Origin: Entomortierella parvispora
Taxonomy: Eukaryota > Mortierellomycota > Mortierellomycetes > Mortierellales > Mortierellaceae
Reading direction: 5' to 3'
NCBI GenBank assembly: GCA_963573315.1
Contig: OY752141.1
Span: 434,001-498,000 of the forward strand
Length of the DNA: 64,000 nt
Position 1 is the stretch's first letter, and each line of letters opens with the position of its first letter. Under the pieces are notes generated by a model. It was not told the origin of the DNA. It saw only the letters and a list, made by a program, of their open reading frames with translations, and did not search any database. This document shows positions 10,195 through 20,060 of the stretch, in pieces. Position numbers and translations under genes: made by a program.

Positions 10195-12726
10195 TTAGGC
10201 AAGCGATCTGTTCCAGACAAAAACGCGATTACTCCAGTCGCCGGCTACGATCGTACTCAGGTCTTGCGAGACAGCTACATCTCGGAATAGCTCTGTGGAA
10301 CCTGGATGAACAATCACCTTGGACGGCTTTTGGGCCACAATGTTCCCATCCCGAGCGCGTGTTGGCTCCATTCCCAGATCATACAAAACAACCTTGCCAT
10401 CCGTCGACCCAGCCACCAGTGCGTTTTGTCTTTTGGTAGCCCAACTCTCCCAGGAAGATGACTTCTTTGCTCGCCCTTTGGCCAGCGTTAAAGAGTGGCT
10501 CAACATGTTCTCGGCCAGAGCAAACTTTGACCAACTCTCCGAGATACACCACTCCAAGATTGTCTTGATTGCCGCGTCCTTGGCCGTACTCTTGGAGGCA
10601 TCCCAAACAATGATCTCGCCCTGACTGTTTTCGCGCGACGCGAAAATAAATTCACCGTCATCATCATCCTCATCGTCTTCCTCATCCTCGTCGCTTTCAG
10701 TCTCATCCTCCTCGTCATCCTCACTCTCCGACTCTGGAGTCTGTTGTTTCCTTGACCGACCGCGACCGCGGCTCGCTGCTGGGGCCGCCTTCTTGGTCGC
10801 CTTGACCGTCTTCTTGGTTGCCTTCTTGACCATCTTTCTAACCTCTGGCTTACTCTTTTTCGTCTTTAAGTTCGCTCCGCTGGCCTTCTGGGCAGCGTAT
10901 GACTGTTCTGAAAAGAAGGGTATATACAAAATATCATCCACGGAGGATTCGTGCCATTCCTGTGAGTTTGGGAAGATCCGATCGGGCTGAACGTTCACAA
11001 CACTGGTCGTTGAGGCCTCCAATATCTTTTCCAGTTTGAATAGATTGTATCGAGCCATGACGCCCTTCTCAGTTCCTGCAATCAGATACTTTTCACAGAC
11101 CCCAATGGCCGTGACAGAGTCTTCTCCAAGTCCCCCAAATTTCGCTAGGCAGCTACGTAATGAAAGGTGGCCAGTCAGAAGTTTGTGCCAAAGAACGATT
11201 ACATGAATGAGGTGGGTTATCTCTTTCTAATTACCGTGCTTCAGTCTCATATCCCGTCAACGACCCGATATCCCAGAGTCGAACAGTTCCATCAGACGAA
11301 GCGCCTGAAAGAGAGACAATAGAGTGTAAAGTTAGTTTTAAGGCAAGCGGGGAGCTGCTACCCAACTATTAAAACACGATTGGATCCCTACTATACAGCC
11401 ATCGGGGGTTTGTCAACGAAAATCGGAGTCGCAGAACAGCATCGGTATGTCCATGAAGGTATTTGTAGCAAGTATTTTGCGTAGGGTTGATCAATTTGAT
11501 GCTTCCGAGTCGCCCTAGATATTGGTTGAAAAGGATCTTGTCAATTGGTTGCTCATAGCAATACATACTGAGTACGACAGTAACCTGCAAACAGATTTAC
11601 CTCCAGCTGCCAAGATATTAGCCTGACTGTGTCCTCCTTCAAAAGTCATACTGGAACTGTCTTCTTGCGCAGAAGCAGTCGCAGCAGCGCCTTTTCCTCC
11701 CTTGGTGTTTTTTTTTGCTGGTGCTTTCTTGGGACCGTCTTTGGTTGCCTCTTGATCATCATCTGAATTATCGTCCTCCTCCTTTATCACATCATCGTCG
11801 AAATGATCCAGAGTTGTCCATGCCAAACTCATAAACTGCTCTTCTTCCACATGACTGTACTTGACCACAACTTTTCCCAATCGACAATCCACCAGACAAA
11901 CCGTGTTTCCTCCGCACGTCGCGACCAGACTGCTGCTCTTGGGTCGTGAACCTTCATTGTGCTTTTCGTCCGCTTCCTTTGCATTGTTATGGCTCTTGCT
12001 CTTTTTGGCCTTGATCAATCGGTTTGGAGTGGAGTGGGGACCATGCGATCGAATGACGGGCAATGTCGGCTGAAATTCCACGGCCCAAGTGTCGGTCTCG
12101 ACGTCGTCCTGTCCCTCATGTGTACTCCTAGAGTGGGCACGAATGATATGCTCCAAGGCGACGCGTTCAGATTCATCACTGTCCTCTTCTTTGGCGAGAA
12201 GATCAGAGTACACCCACGAGCCCTTCACTGAACTCGTATAGTCTTCATCCGCCTCCAGAGTGAAGCTTGGAGCCACCGCCTCCACATGGTCGTCATCTGA
12301 TTCTTCTTCTGGAGCGTCCTCTTTGGCCACCCGGGTCTTCCGCGAGGATGATTTTTTAGATTTTGGTGGCGCAATGGGCTTTGACATTGAGGGAGCAGCC
12401 CTTTTTGTGGTAGCTACTGGTCTGGCTCTCTTTGGGGGAGGAGTGTTCTTGGGCGGGTCTCTTGGTCTCAAAGAGGCCTTTGTGATCCTGAGAGGTGGCG
12501 GTTTGTTTGCTTCTTCCCTCAGTCTTTGACTGCCTCGGGTAGGAGCGGTCGCATTGGCACTGGCGCTGGCGGATCGAGATGATTGGCGCTTGGTCGGGCT
12601 TGAGGGCCTGCGTTGAGGTTCGATGGATGTCTTTCTCCGAGATCGTGCAGGAGCAGAGTCGGTCTCATCAGCAGAAGAAGCGCTGGCATCGGGCGAGCTG
12701 ACGATGGTGCGTTTCCGTGGGGGCAT
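10195..12726 (-). CDS. WD40 protein related to LRWD1/ORCA, without leucine-rich repeats
   Basis: Exons 12726-11601, 11514-11392, 11304-11235 and 11152-10195 join in phase to 758 residues. The first ~290 residues are a basic, Ser/Pro-rich disordered tail (MPPRKRTIV...) with acidic patches. WD40 blades follow: SLVATCGGNTVCLVDCRLGK, NILAAGGRLGSIKLIN, YLHGHTDAVLRLRFS, YSASSDGTVRLWDIG, then blades near the C-terminus ending GDWSNRVFVWNRS. The first blades resemble the WD40 domain of metazoan LRWD1, an ORC-associated heterochromatin protein, from memory of that family. No leucine-rich repeats are present. A Lys/Ala-rich segment plus an acidic run (about 590-650) interrupts the propeller. A nuclear chromatin role is inferred from the basic tail and the similarity; other WD40 families (for example EED-like) cannot be excluded without a search. 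Confidence 0.7.
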
Positions 12727-13214
12727 TGGAGAGAAGAGGGAAATGGGTTTCTGCTTTGTAAGAAGTCGCGTTGAGAAACAGAATGACTGGTAAAATGAGG
12801 GCGAGTGAGAAAAGAAAAGAAAAGGTCCGCCTATCAAAGAGAAAGAGGTGGCTTTGGGAGGTGTGAAATCAGAAATCAGAAATCAGCAATCAGTCATCAA
12901 CAGCAGCAGCAAAGCACATCCGGGCTCGGCGCCCCTGCAGGCACACAGAGCGGCGCGCGGGCGGATCAGAGCAAAGTCCGTCCGTCTCTGTCTGTCTGTC
13001 TGTCTCTCTGTCTGTATGCATGTGGATGGATGGCCAGTGTTCTTTTCTCTTCTTTTCCTTCTTCTTCTTTTATTCTCATTCATTCTCATCGACCTCTCCT
13101 CCCTTCCTTGCCATCCTTGACTCACTCTGCGCTCGTCCCTTCTCGTTTTCAACGTCCGCATTTGCTCACTCCTCCTCCTTTCTCTCTCCTCTCTTCAACA
13201 TAAAAGACTCGACC
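12727..13214. promoter_or_regulatory. Divergent promoter between LRWD1-like and FMN1 genes
   Basis: A 488-base divergent intergenic region. It holds a short repeated AGAAATCAG/GCAATCAG stretch near 12867-12895, a GC-rich block around 12925-12975, a CTGT microsatellite at about 12983-13017, and a CT-rich leader up to the FMN1 ATG. No gene is visible. Confidence 0.5.
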
Positions 13215-14241
13215 ATGACCACAAGCGCAGCAGTCGCCTCCAGGACATCAACCCGCGCCAAGATTGCAGGCGGCCCCGTGCCAGAATTTCCATTCCCCAT
13301 CAAGATGTCAGGCACCGTCATCAAGGGTTTTGGACGTGGTAGCAAAGACCTCGGCATCCCCACTGGTAAACCCTGGACTATTTTCACCCTTTCCTTTCTT
13401 TCTTTCTTGCTTCCTTTGTCGTTCTGCAGAACCGAGAGGAGAAACAAAAGGGCTCTTGACTAACGTCTCCATTCTCTTTGTAGCCAACTTGCCCGAGGAT
13501 GCAATTGCAGTACAGGAGGAGCACATGGTCACTGGAATCTACTATGGATGGGCACAGGTTGTCGTCAAGAACAAATCAGAAGACACAACGACATCAGCAG
13601 CTTCCTCGACCTCATCCTTGGCAACTTCATGCCCCGCCACCGTATACCCCATGGTCATGTCCCTTGGCTGGAATCCTTTTTACAAGAATGAAAAGAAATC
13701 GGCCGAGGTTCACATCATGCACAACTTTCATCGCGATTTCTATGGTGACCAACTGCGGGTCGTCGTCCTCGGTTATATTCGTCCCGAACTCGACTACACA
13801 ACTCTTGGTAAGCTGAAAACTCTCTTTTTCAAAAAAAAAAAAAAAAAAAAAAAAAAAAACATTTGAAAACATGTGCTGGGATACTTGTTCTTGATACTTG
13901 AGAGAATCCGAGGGACAACAGAAAGACAGGGATCAAACAGAACGAGGAAACTCGGCGCATTGGACGGGACCCCGATCGTCCAGTTTTCATCTTTGGACAT
14001 GAACAGATTCGCACTCTACCTGCTACGCAAATCGTGGATCGGACGTGCCCGATCGAATTGATCGCTTGCAGACATCAAGCTTTGAACGAATTCTAACATT
14101 CCCCCTTTTTTTTCACTTACTTTTTTGTTATCAGAGGCATTGATCGAAGATATCAACATCGATATCGAGGTCGCCCTTCGCTCCTTGGAGAGACCCGACT
14201 ACGCCGCCTTCAAGGAGGATCCATTGTTCTTGCAGTTGTGA
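13215..14241 (+). CDS. FMN1: Riboflavin kinase (ATP:riboflavin 5'-phosphotransferase)
   Basis: Makes FMN from riboflavin and ATP. Exons 13215-13365, 13484-13807 and 14135-14241 join in phase to 193 residues, the usual size of the eukaryotic single-function enzyme. The sequence shows [21 protein letters not shown], the Mg-ATP binding IPTANLP motif (formed across the first splice), [26 protein letters not shown] and [19 protein letters not shown] short Ser/Thr/Ala-rich insert lies at about residues 92-111. The second intron contains an uninterrupted A tract of about 28 bases near 13831-13859, soon after the donor. The assignment is firm. Confidence 0.95.
13831..13859. repeat. Poly-A tract inside FMN1 intron 2
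   Basis: An A homopolymer of close to 29 bases starts ~23 bases after the intron donor. Length is prone to sequencing error. Confidence 0.8.
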
Positions 14242-14361
14242 TCCAACTCTTGAAAACAAACTGGCACGACTTTTTATTACGCACTTCGTCCGCAAAACAA
14301 TGCATTTATGCATTTATATTAAAAATGGACTTTTAGAAAACAAAAACAAGCGACAAAACAT

Positions 14362-17300
14362 CTACTTTTCAAAAACGACAATGATATCGCGTCGTCGCTT
14401 GTGGACCCAATGCCGGATTAGGCTCCATTCGTCCACATGGATCAATCCAAGAGTGATCCACGTGAGAGCGGGCCATTGGGTGCAGATCCATTCAATATCG
14501 GGTTCATGCAATCTCGGGAAATTGGCCCAGGTCATGCTAAAGTGCTCCAGCAGAGTCAGGTTAGCCAAGGGTCGAAGTCCGGCCAAAGCAGGGTCACAGT
14601 GTGGGCGACGGCACTGATCAGGGTTGTTGCTGTTATTACTGTCAAGGCTTTCTCGGACCGGCATCTTTCCATTTCGAACAGTGCTTGAAAGTGAACGTTG
14701 CAGTGGCTGCGGTGGCAAAAAAGGCGGGAGAGGCGGCAGTAGCGGTGGTGCCCCCACTGACTTTGAAGGCGCATCCAATCCAGGTCTCTGAACGACGGGT
14801 TGTTTCCCTTTATCCCTGCCAAAGAATCGGCTCTTGCCCTCGGCCTTTGCTTTCCCTTTGCCTTTATCCTTGCTCTTGGCTTTATCCTTGTCCTTCCCAT
14901 CTTCATCGAACGGACTTCCTACAGGCGGTACTAGACGTGATTCCGAAGACGATCGCTGTCTCTCGATACTCTCTACGGCAAGACTCCCTCCGCCTTGCTT
15001 TAAAGCCTCCTGCTTCCGTGGTTTCAAACTAATAAAGCTTCGGACTCTATTCAAACCTCCACGCCATGAACTCGTCGTCGACTCTGGCAAGCTTTTCGAT
15101 TTCGACAAATCGTGCCTTTTCTCCAAGCCCAAATGACCCTGTTCAGTGTGGTTTCGAAGGTAATGGATACCATTATCCGAGATCTGACCTTCCTCCTGCT
15201 TCCATCTTTTCCCGGTCCCGTTGCTCCAGTAAGGCAAAGGTGAAGAAGACGATGACGACGATGTTGATGACGGTTGCAGCTGCACTGGAGGTGGTGAAGA
15301 GGAGGTGGTGGAAGAGAAGGAAGAGGATGGTGGTAGACATCCGACCCCGAGATTAAACTGGCCTCCTGTCAACTCTAGACGCCTCAACCTTGTCAATCTT
15401 CCCAGCTGTTCAAAAAACGCAAAAGTGCAGTGCTGGATGTGCTCCTGCTCGGACGTCATACCACCCCGTGGCACTTGAGAGGCCCCAGTCGAGGACAAAG
15501 ACAAAGGCGCATGCGAGCCAGCCCCAGTATATGCACCACCGCTACTGCTGCCTTGTAAATCACGGTTGTAAAACAGTGATTCGGCAGTGACTTCCACAGG
15601 CTGATAGAATCTACGTTCCTTGTTCGGGTTCAGGCTAGGATTCTGGACGCCCAGGATAAGCGTCTCCAGCCATCGGCAAGCCCACCACCGAGGCACCAAT
15701 TCCTCCATCTCCATCTCCTCGCCCTTTTCTTTATACTCCTGATCCTCTTCAGCCCACTCTTCCAAGCCACCGTCTATGCCGTTTCGGAGGAGTTCCCGCT
15801 CCTCAATCGCCTTTGACCTCTTGGCCAAGAGAGAATCACGCCTGTGGTGCAGTTCCGAGACCTGGATCAGTCGCTCCATCTTGAACATGACCAGGTTCGC
15901 AGACAAGTGTCGGAGGGTCGGTGCCCATCTCAGGAACTCGTCCAAAGCACTCGAACTCACATCTTTACAATCCGTCAAATCCAGTCTCTCCAGGAATCGA
16001 CAGTGTTGCTGGAGCGCCCTCAAAGTCGGATCTTGGAACTTGACAAAGCGTGCCTCATAGGAGATCAGATCTGGGTAGAGCTTGATTAGTCCAATAATTG
16101 GGTCGTAGAGTTCTCGGAGTCTTTGTTGTTGTTGCTGCTCCACTGCCGTTGCCATGGCGGCCGCCACCGTAGCAGCCGTTGCCACAGACTGGGATGCGTA
16201 CTGCTGTGGGTGATCCGGTGCCAGATTAGGGTGAAGGGTTGAGAAATGCCCAGAGATATCTGGGATGCCCAACAATGGCTCCTGGAGTGCATTCGCAGGT
16301 AATGCTGCTTCCACGCTGTTGTTGTTCAAAATGACGATCCCGTGCTGTGTTACTGCACCATTCTCCCCGATGTCTGGAGCGGTGTGGTTGGTGGCCAAGT
16401 GTAGATGACGGATCCTAGGACAAGATTTCGAGACGCTCTCCAGGAAACTGGGCGACCAGCTCCAAGTGGTCGTAGTGTATACATCCATCTCTTCCAATAG
16501 CGGACACCGGCGCACTAGAGAGAGGAAATCATGTTCCGACATCCGCAGTTTTTTGAGCTTGAGCGTCTTCAGCGCCAGGGGACGTTGCCGTCTCTGTTGT
16601 CGTTGCAGTTTCAAAAGGCGACGATAGTTGACGGTGGTAGACCCTTGGGCTGGAGAGTTGTTCCTCCCACTACGAGCCCCAGTATCCGCCTTGGCATCAA
16701 TGTCGTTGCTGGCGGTATTGTTTGATGTGTACGAGTCGGAATCCAAGATCTGATCCACATGTCGAGGGTCGACAATCTCCTTTGCAAAACGTCGGTGCCA
16801 TTCAGTTCCCGCATACATTTCGTCCTGCAACTCGTCATCACTCTCCTCCTCTTCTTCCTCCTTCTTATCTTCTCCGTCGCCAAACTGGGTCCCCCCCTGT
16901 GCCTTCCAGTCCTCTTCACTCGACCATGATTCGGACGCGTCCTCAAAGACCGTCAAGGGTAATTGGTCCCCTCCTGCAAATCCAACCCGCCCAATCATGT
17001 TCTTGTCCACAGACAGGTACTGCAATTTCGGACATGTCGTCAACACCTTGTCCAGTCGAATCTCGTCCCTCATCTCATAACTACGTAATGAAATGTCCAA
17101 GGACCTTAGCTCTGGCACAAACGGTAAAATTGATTCCAGAAAAGTCTCCAGTCGAAAAAACCCCGTCAACGTCAGACTCGTCAACTGAGGACATACTGAC
17201 AGGGACAACAATTGAGTTCCAGAACGAGGGGAAAGGCGATTCGGCTGTCCAACCTCTGACTTCGATCCCTGCAGTCGCAATAAAATGGACACACTAAAAC

Positions 17301-18789
17301 GTGAAGACGACGAGACGTTTTGACCATGTGGAATTAGTCTGTTTTGTTGTAATAGTTGTTGCTGTTGTTGTCGTCTCCTTTGATCTTGTCCCTCCTGCTG
17401 CAGATCCTGCTGTGTCTTTGACTCCAAGGGTGGTTTGGACAGGGCAGTCGCCAATTCACCCAATGCTTCTCCCAGAGCTATATTTGGCCGTCCTGCTTCC
17501 ATGGTCTGCACGCCCGTGTTCCAGTTCGACATTGGCAAGAGTATTTCTGCAGAATGAGTCCCCCCCGTGACGGATCCTGAAGCGGATCCTGCCGCTGTCG
17601 TCGCCCCTGAAGAACCACTTCCACTTCCAAATCCTGATCCGTTGTTGGTGTTGCCTGCGAGGAGATTTCTCATTCTGGACGACCCACCAGAAGACCTTCC
17701 TGGAGCAGGAGATGGAGTGCGGGACGCAACCATTCCTCCTCCACCCACAGCAGCGACGGCATTCGGTGTGGCAGTAACTGGTGTATTCGGAGGAAGAGGG
17801 AGAGCAGGAGGAAGTGACGCAGCAGCACCAATTCCACCAGCCCCAGCCCCAGCCCCAGTTCCAACCCCAGCCCCGGTTCCAACCCCAGTCCCAGCAGCCC
17901 CAGTTCCACCACCATCACCACCACCACCACCGGCAGCAGCACCAGCAACAGGAGGAGGAGGAAGAGGAGGGACGATTGGAAGTTGAGGAGGTGAAGAAGC
18001 TCGTGTTTCCATGTCCGTAGTCCGCTTTCCATATTCAAATTCTAGCCGACGCACACGGGGCCATTGACGCCAGATCTGCTCATGAACCTGTCTAGGCTGG
18101 GAGTCGGACCATTTGACATCTCGCCAGATCAAGGGTTCTCCAACCTCGTACCAATGTCGACAGACTCTTAGGAACGCCAGGTGGTTGGATTCAGGCCTTT
18201 GTGCTTTGACCTGGCACTGAATATCGATCGATAGGGGCTTGGGTGTAAAAGTGTTTGAGGAAGAAGGCGGGGGTGAGAGTGCCAGCGTGTGGATATGGGG
18301 CGAGGAACTAGGATGTAGTATGTGGTTCTGGATACGTCGTTCTTTTGTCGTGGTGGTGTTGGTGGTGTTGGCGGTGTGGGCGTTGTGGCGGCCGACATGG
18401 TAACAAGATGAGGATTGGAACTTTAGAACATGCAGCAGGACGAGCTCGAGGATCTCTGGGATCATCAAGGCTACACTAGTGCTCGAAGGGGCCACAGATA
18501 CGGACTGGCTCGAGGTGGAGGCCGAGAATGACCCTGAAGGGGTTGTTGTTGTTGTTATTGTTGTTGTTGTTGCTGCGGTGGAGGTGGGCATTTTGCCTGC
18601 TGTCAGCGGTGCTGTGGTTGTGGACGGTGACAATGTTGTTACTGTTGTTTTTGTTATTGTTGTTGTTGTTGGATCCTGTCTTCGTGTTGATCCGATTGCC
18701 TTGCCAGGGGTTGTTGATGTTTTTGTTGGTGTTGTTGCTGCTGCCACGGAGGCGGGATTTTTTCTCGACGATGGAAGTGGGAGCGGCAT
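14362..18789 (-). CDS. Large intronless F-box / leucine-rich-repeat protein
   Basis: A single 4.4-kb exon encodes 1475 residues from the Met of MPLPLPSSRKN. I chose this ATG because upstream in-frame codons (back to 19272) translate a CT-rich leader. After a Thr-rich tail the F-box starts at about residue 107 (MIPEILELVLLHVL), is interrupted by some 85 Ser/Thr/His-rich residues, and resumes as FLRVCRHWYEVGEPLIWRDV. LRR-type segments follow: LTSLTLTGFFRLETFL, LKTLKLKKLRMSEHDFLSL, CPLLEEMDVY, CRFLERLDLTDCKDVSSSAL, LRRLELTGGQFNLG and a last LRR near the C-terminus. Between them are Gly/Ala, Gln, Glu and Lys-rich low-complexity linkers. F-box/LRR proteins usually pick substrates for SCF ubiquitin ligases; the target here is unknown. 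Confidence 0.85.
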   Translation of the reverse strand: MPLPLPSSRKNPASVAAATTPTKTSTTPGKAIGSTRRQDPTTTTITKTTVTTLSPSTTTAPLTAGKMPTSTAATTTTITTTTTPSGSFSASTSSQSVSVAPSSTSVALMIPEILELVLLHVLKFQSSSCYHVGRHNAHTANTTNTTTTKERRIQNHILHPSSSPHIHTLALSPPPSSSNTFTPKPLSIDIQCQVKAQRPESNHLAFLRVCRHWYEVGEPLIWRDVKWSDSQPRQVHEQIWRQWPRVRRLEFEYGKRTTDMETRASSPPQLPIVPPLPPPPVAGAAAGGGGGDGGGTGAAGTGVGTGAGVGTGAGAGAGGIGAAASLPPALPLPPNTPVTATPNAVAAVGGGGMVASRTPSPAPGRSSGGSSRMRNLLAGNTNNGSGFGSGSGSSGATTAAGSASGSVTGGTHSAEILLPMSNWNTGVQTMEAGRPNIALGEALGELATALSKPPLESKTQQDLQQEGQDQRRRQQQQQLLQQNRLIPHGQNVSSSSRFSVSILLRLQGSKSEVGQPNRLSPRSGTQLLSLSVCPQLTSLTLTGFFRLETFLESILPFVPELRSLDISLRSYEMRDEIRLDKVLTTCPKLQYLSVDKNMIGRVGFAGGDQLPLTVFEDASESWSSEEDWKAQGGTQFGDGEDKKEEEEEESDDELQDEMYAGTEWHRRFAKEIVDPRHVDQILDSDSYTSNNTASNDIDAKADTGARSGRNNSPAQGSTTVNYRRLLKLQRQQRRQRPLALKTLKLKKLRMSEHDFLSLVRRCPLLEEMDVYTTTTWSWSPSFLESVSKSCPRIRHLHLATNHTAPDIGENGAVTQHGIVILNNNSVEAALPANALQEPLLGIPDISGHFSTLHPNLAPDHPQQYASQSVATAATVAAAMATAVEQQQQQRLRELYDPIIGLIKLYPDLISYEARFVKFQDPTLRALQQHCRFLERLDLTDCKDVSSSALDEFLRWAPTLRHLSANLVMFKMERLIQVSELHHRRDSLLAKRSKAIEERELLRNGIDGGLEEWAEEDQEYKEKGEEMEMEELVPRWWACRWLETLILGVQNPSLNPNKERRFYQPVEVTAESLFYNRDLQGSSSGGAYTGAGSHAPLSLSSTGASQVPRGGMTSEQEHIQHCTFAFFEQLGRLTRLRRLELTGGQFNLGVGCLPPSSSFSSTTSSSPPPVQLQPSSTSSSSSSSPLPYWSNGTGKRWKQEEGQISDNGIHYLRNHTEQGHLGLEKRHDLSKSKSLPESTTSSWRGGLNRVRSFISLKPRKQEALKQGGGSLAVESIERQRSSSESRLVPPVGSPFDEDGKDKDKAKSKDKGKGKAKAEGKSRFFGRDKGKQPVVQRPGLDAPSKSVGAPPLLPPLPPFLPPQPLQRSLSSTVRNGKMPVRESLDSNNSNNPDQCRRPHCDPALAGLRPLANLTLLEHFSMTWANFPRLHEPDIEWICTQWPALTWITLGLIHVDEWSLIRHWVHKRRRDIIVVFEK
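17826..17905. repeat. Coding minisatellite (Gly-Ala/Val repeat) in the F-box/LRR gene
   Basis: Tandem CCAGCCCC/GTTCCAAC units encode a GTGAG/GTGVG repeat on the minus strand between the F-box and the LRRs. The frame is kept, and repeat number probably varies between strains. Confidence 0.7.
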
Positions 18790-20060
18790 GGTGTCTTGCA
18801 GGAGCTTTGTCTCTTTTTCTTCTATTTTTTCGTTTTTCTTTCTCTCTCTCGTTCTCTTTTCTTCCTCTTGAGATGTTGAATTAAAGGTCTGGGTGCAAGA
18901 AGGTCTGGGAGAAGATGGACAAATGGGGATTGAGATTTCAATGTGTGTGCTTCTGCGATCAACTGCGAACAATGAGGTCAAAGACGAAGAAAAAAAAAGG
19001 GGACGCGTCAGAGTTGCGGAGTCACGACTGACGCGTTTCCCGTCCGGATGCGTACCTGAAATGTGAACAAAAAGGGGGGAGGAGGAGGGGGAGGATGCAC
19101 TTGTAGGAATGAACAAGGATGGATTCGAGGAGGAATGGAATGGAATGGGGTGGGGAGCAAGACAGAGATGGGTGAGGAGGAGAAGAAAGAAGAGAAAAAG
19201 AAGGGAAACACAAAGGAGGACGGGCGTAACAGGCGAAGCAGCAGGGGGAGAGAGGAAAACGCAGCATCGCAAAATGGACTCTCTGCTCTGCTACCTGCTT
19301 TTGCTTTTTGCCTTCGCTTTTGCATGGAGCGAGAGCGGAACGGTAAACAATGGTATTTTGCCCCATCCCTTGTGCTTTGCAACCGTTTCGTTTCAATCTG
19401 CAGCTGCTCAGCACCGTGTGGACACGATGTGTGGCACCACAAGCAAGGGACAGGAATTTATTGTTTTTTTTGCATTAATCCTGCTGGGTGTCCGTCCCAT
19501 CCCATTCATCCCACTGGACTTCTCCAGGTCCAGAACCGCGCCGTCTGGGCCCAACATCTCGAGTTTTGGAGTATGGCGACTGAAGACAAAAGGGGAAGAG
19601 GAGGAGATTGCCACACCAACCCTCTCCTTGCGTCTCCACAACCTCCCATTCAAGGTGGCGATGCACGGGGGATGGAGTCATTGACGCAACTTCCGTTCCT
19701 TTTGTCCAGTTGACTTTGCCTTTGCTTTTTTTTTTGCTCAGATCGAAATGCATCTGCAGTGTCAAGGCAAAGACGTAATAGTTCGAAAAGGCGTTTGACC
19801 TGACAGCCTCCGATCGGCCTGTTTTGGAGCACAAAACCGGAAACATCCTACAGAAAGCACCTGTGCCATGTGGGACAAGAAGAGGAGCGCGAAATTACAG
19901 AATTGCAGGATCGAGAAGGGGGCTGCTTGTTTGTTTTGTTTTGTTTTAACGACCCCAATTCCTGCGACCACATCTACCGCATTTGTAAAGCCCGATCAGA
20001 CGCCTCTTTGAGCAGAAAGAGAGAGAGGCAGAGAAAGATAGAAAGGGACAAGAGAGAAGT
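18790..20060. other. Intergenic: upstream region of F-box/LRR gene and 3' flank of RasGEF
   Basis: About 1.27 kb between two minus-strand genes. The part next to the F-box gene (18790-19270) is CT-rich on the sense strand and looks like a 5' leader and promoter. The rest has no convincing ORF and no recognised RNA gene. Confidence 0.4.

Noticed and set aside
18790-19272. N-terminal extension of the F-box/LRR ORF back to 19272 with a membrane-like Leu/Phe run
   Set aside because: The hydrophobic run comes from translating a CT-rich leader; the Met at 18789 starts a composition like the rest of the protein.
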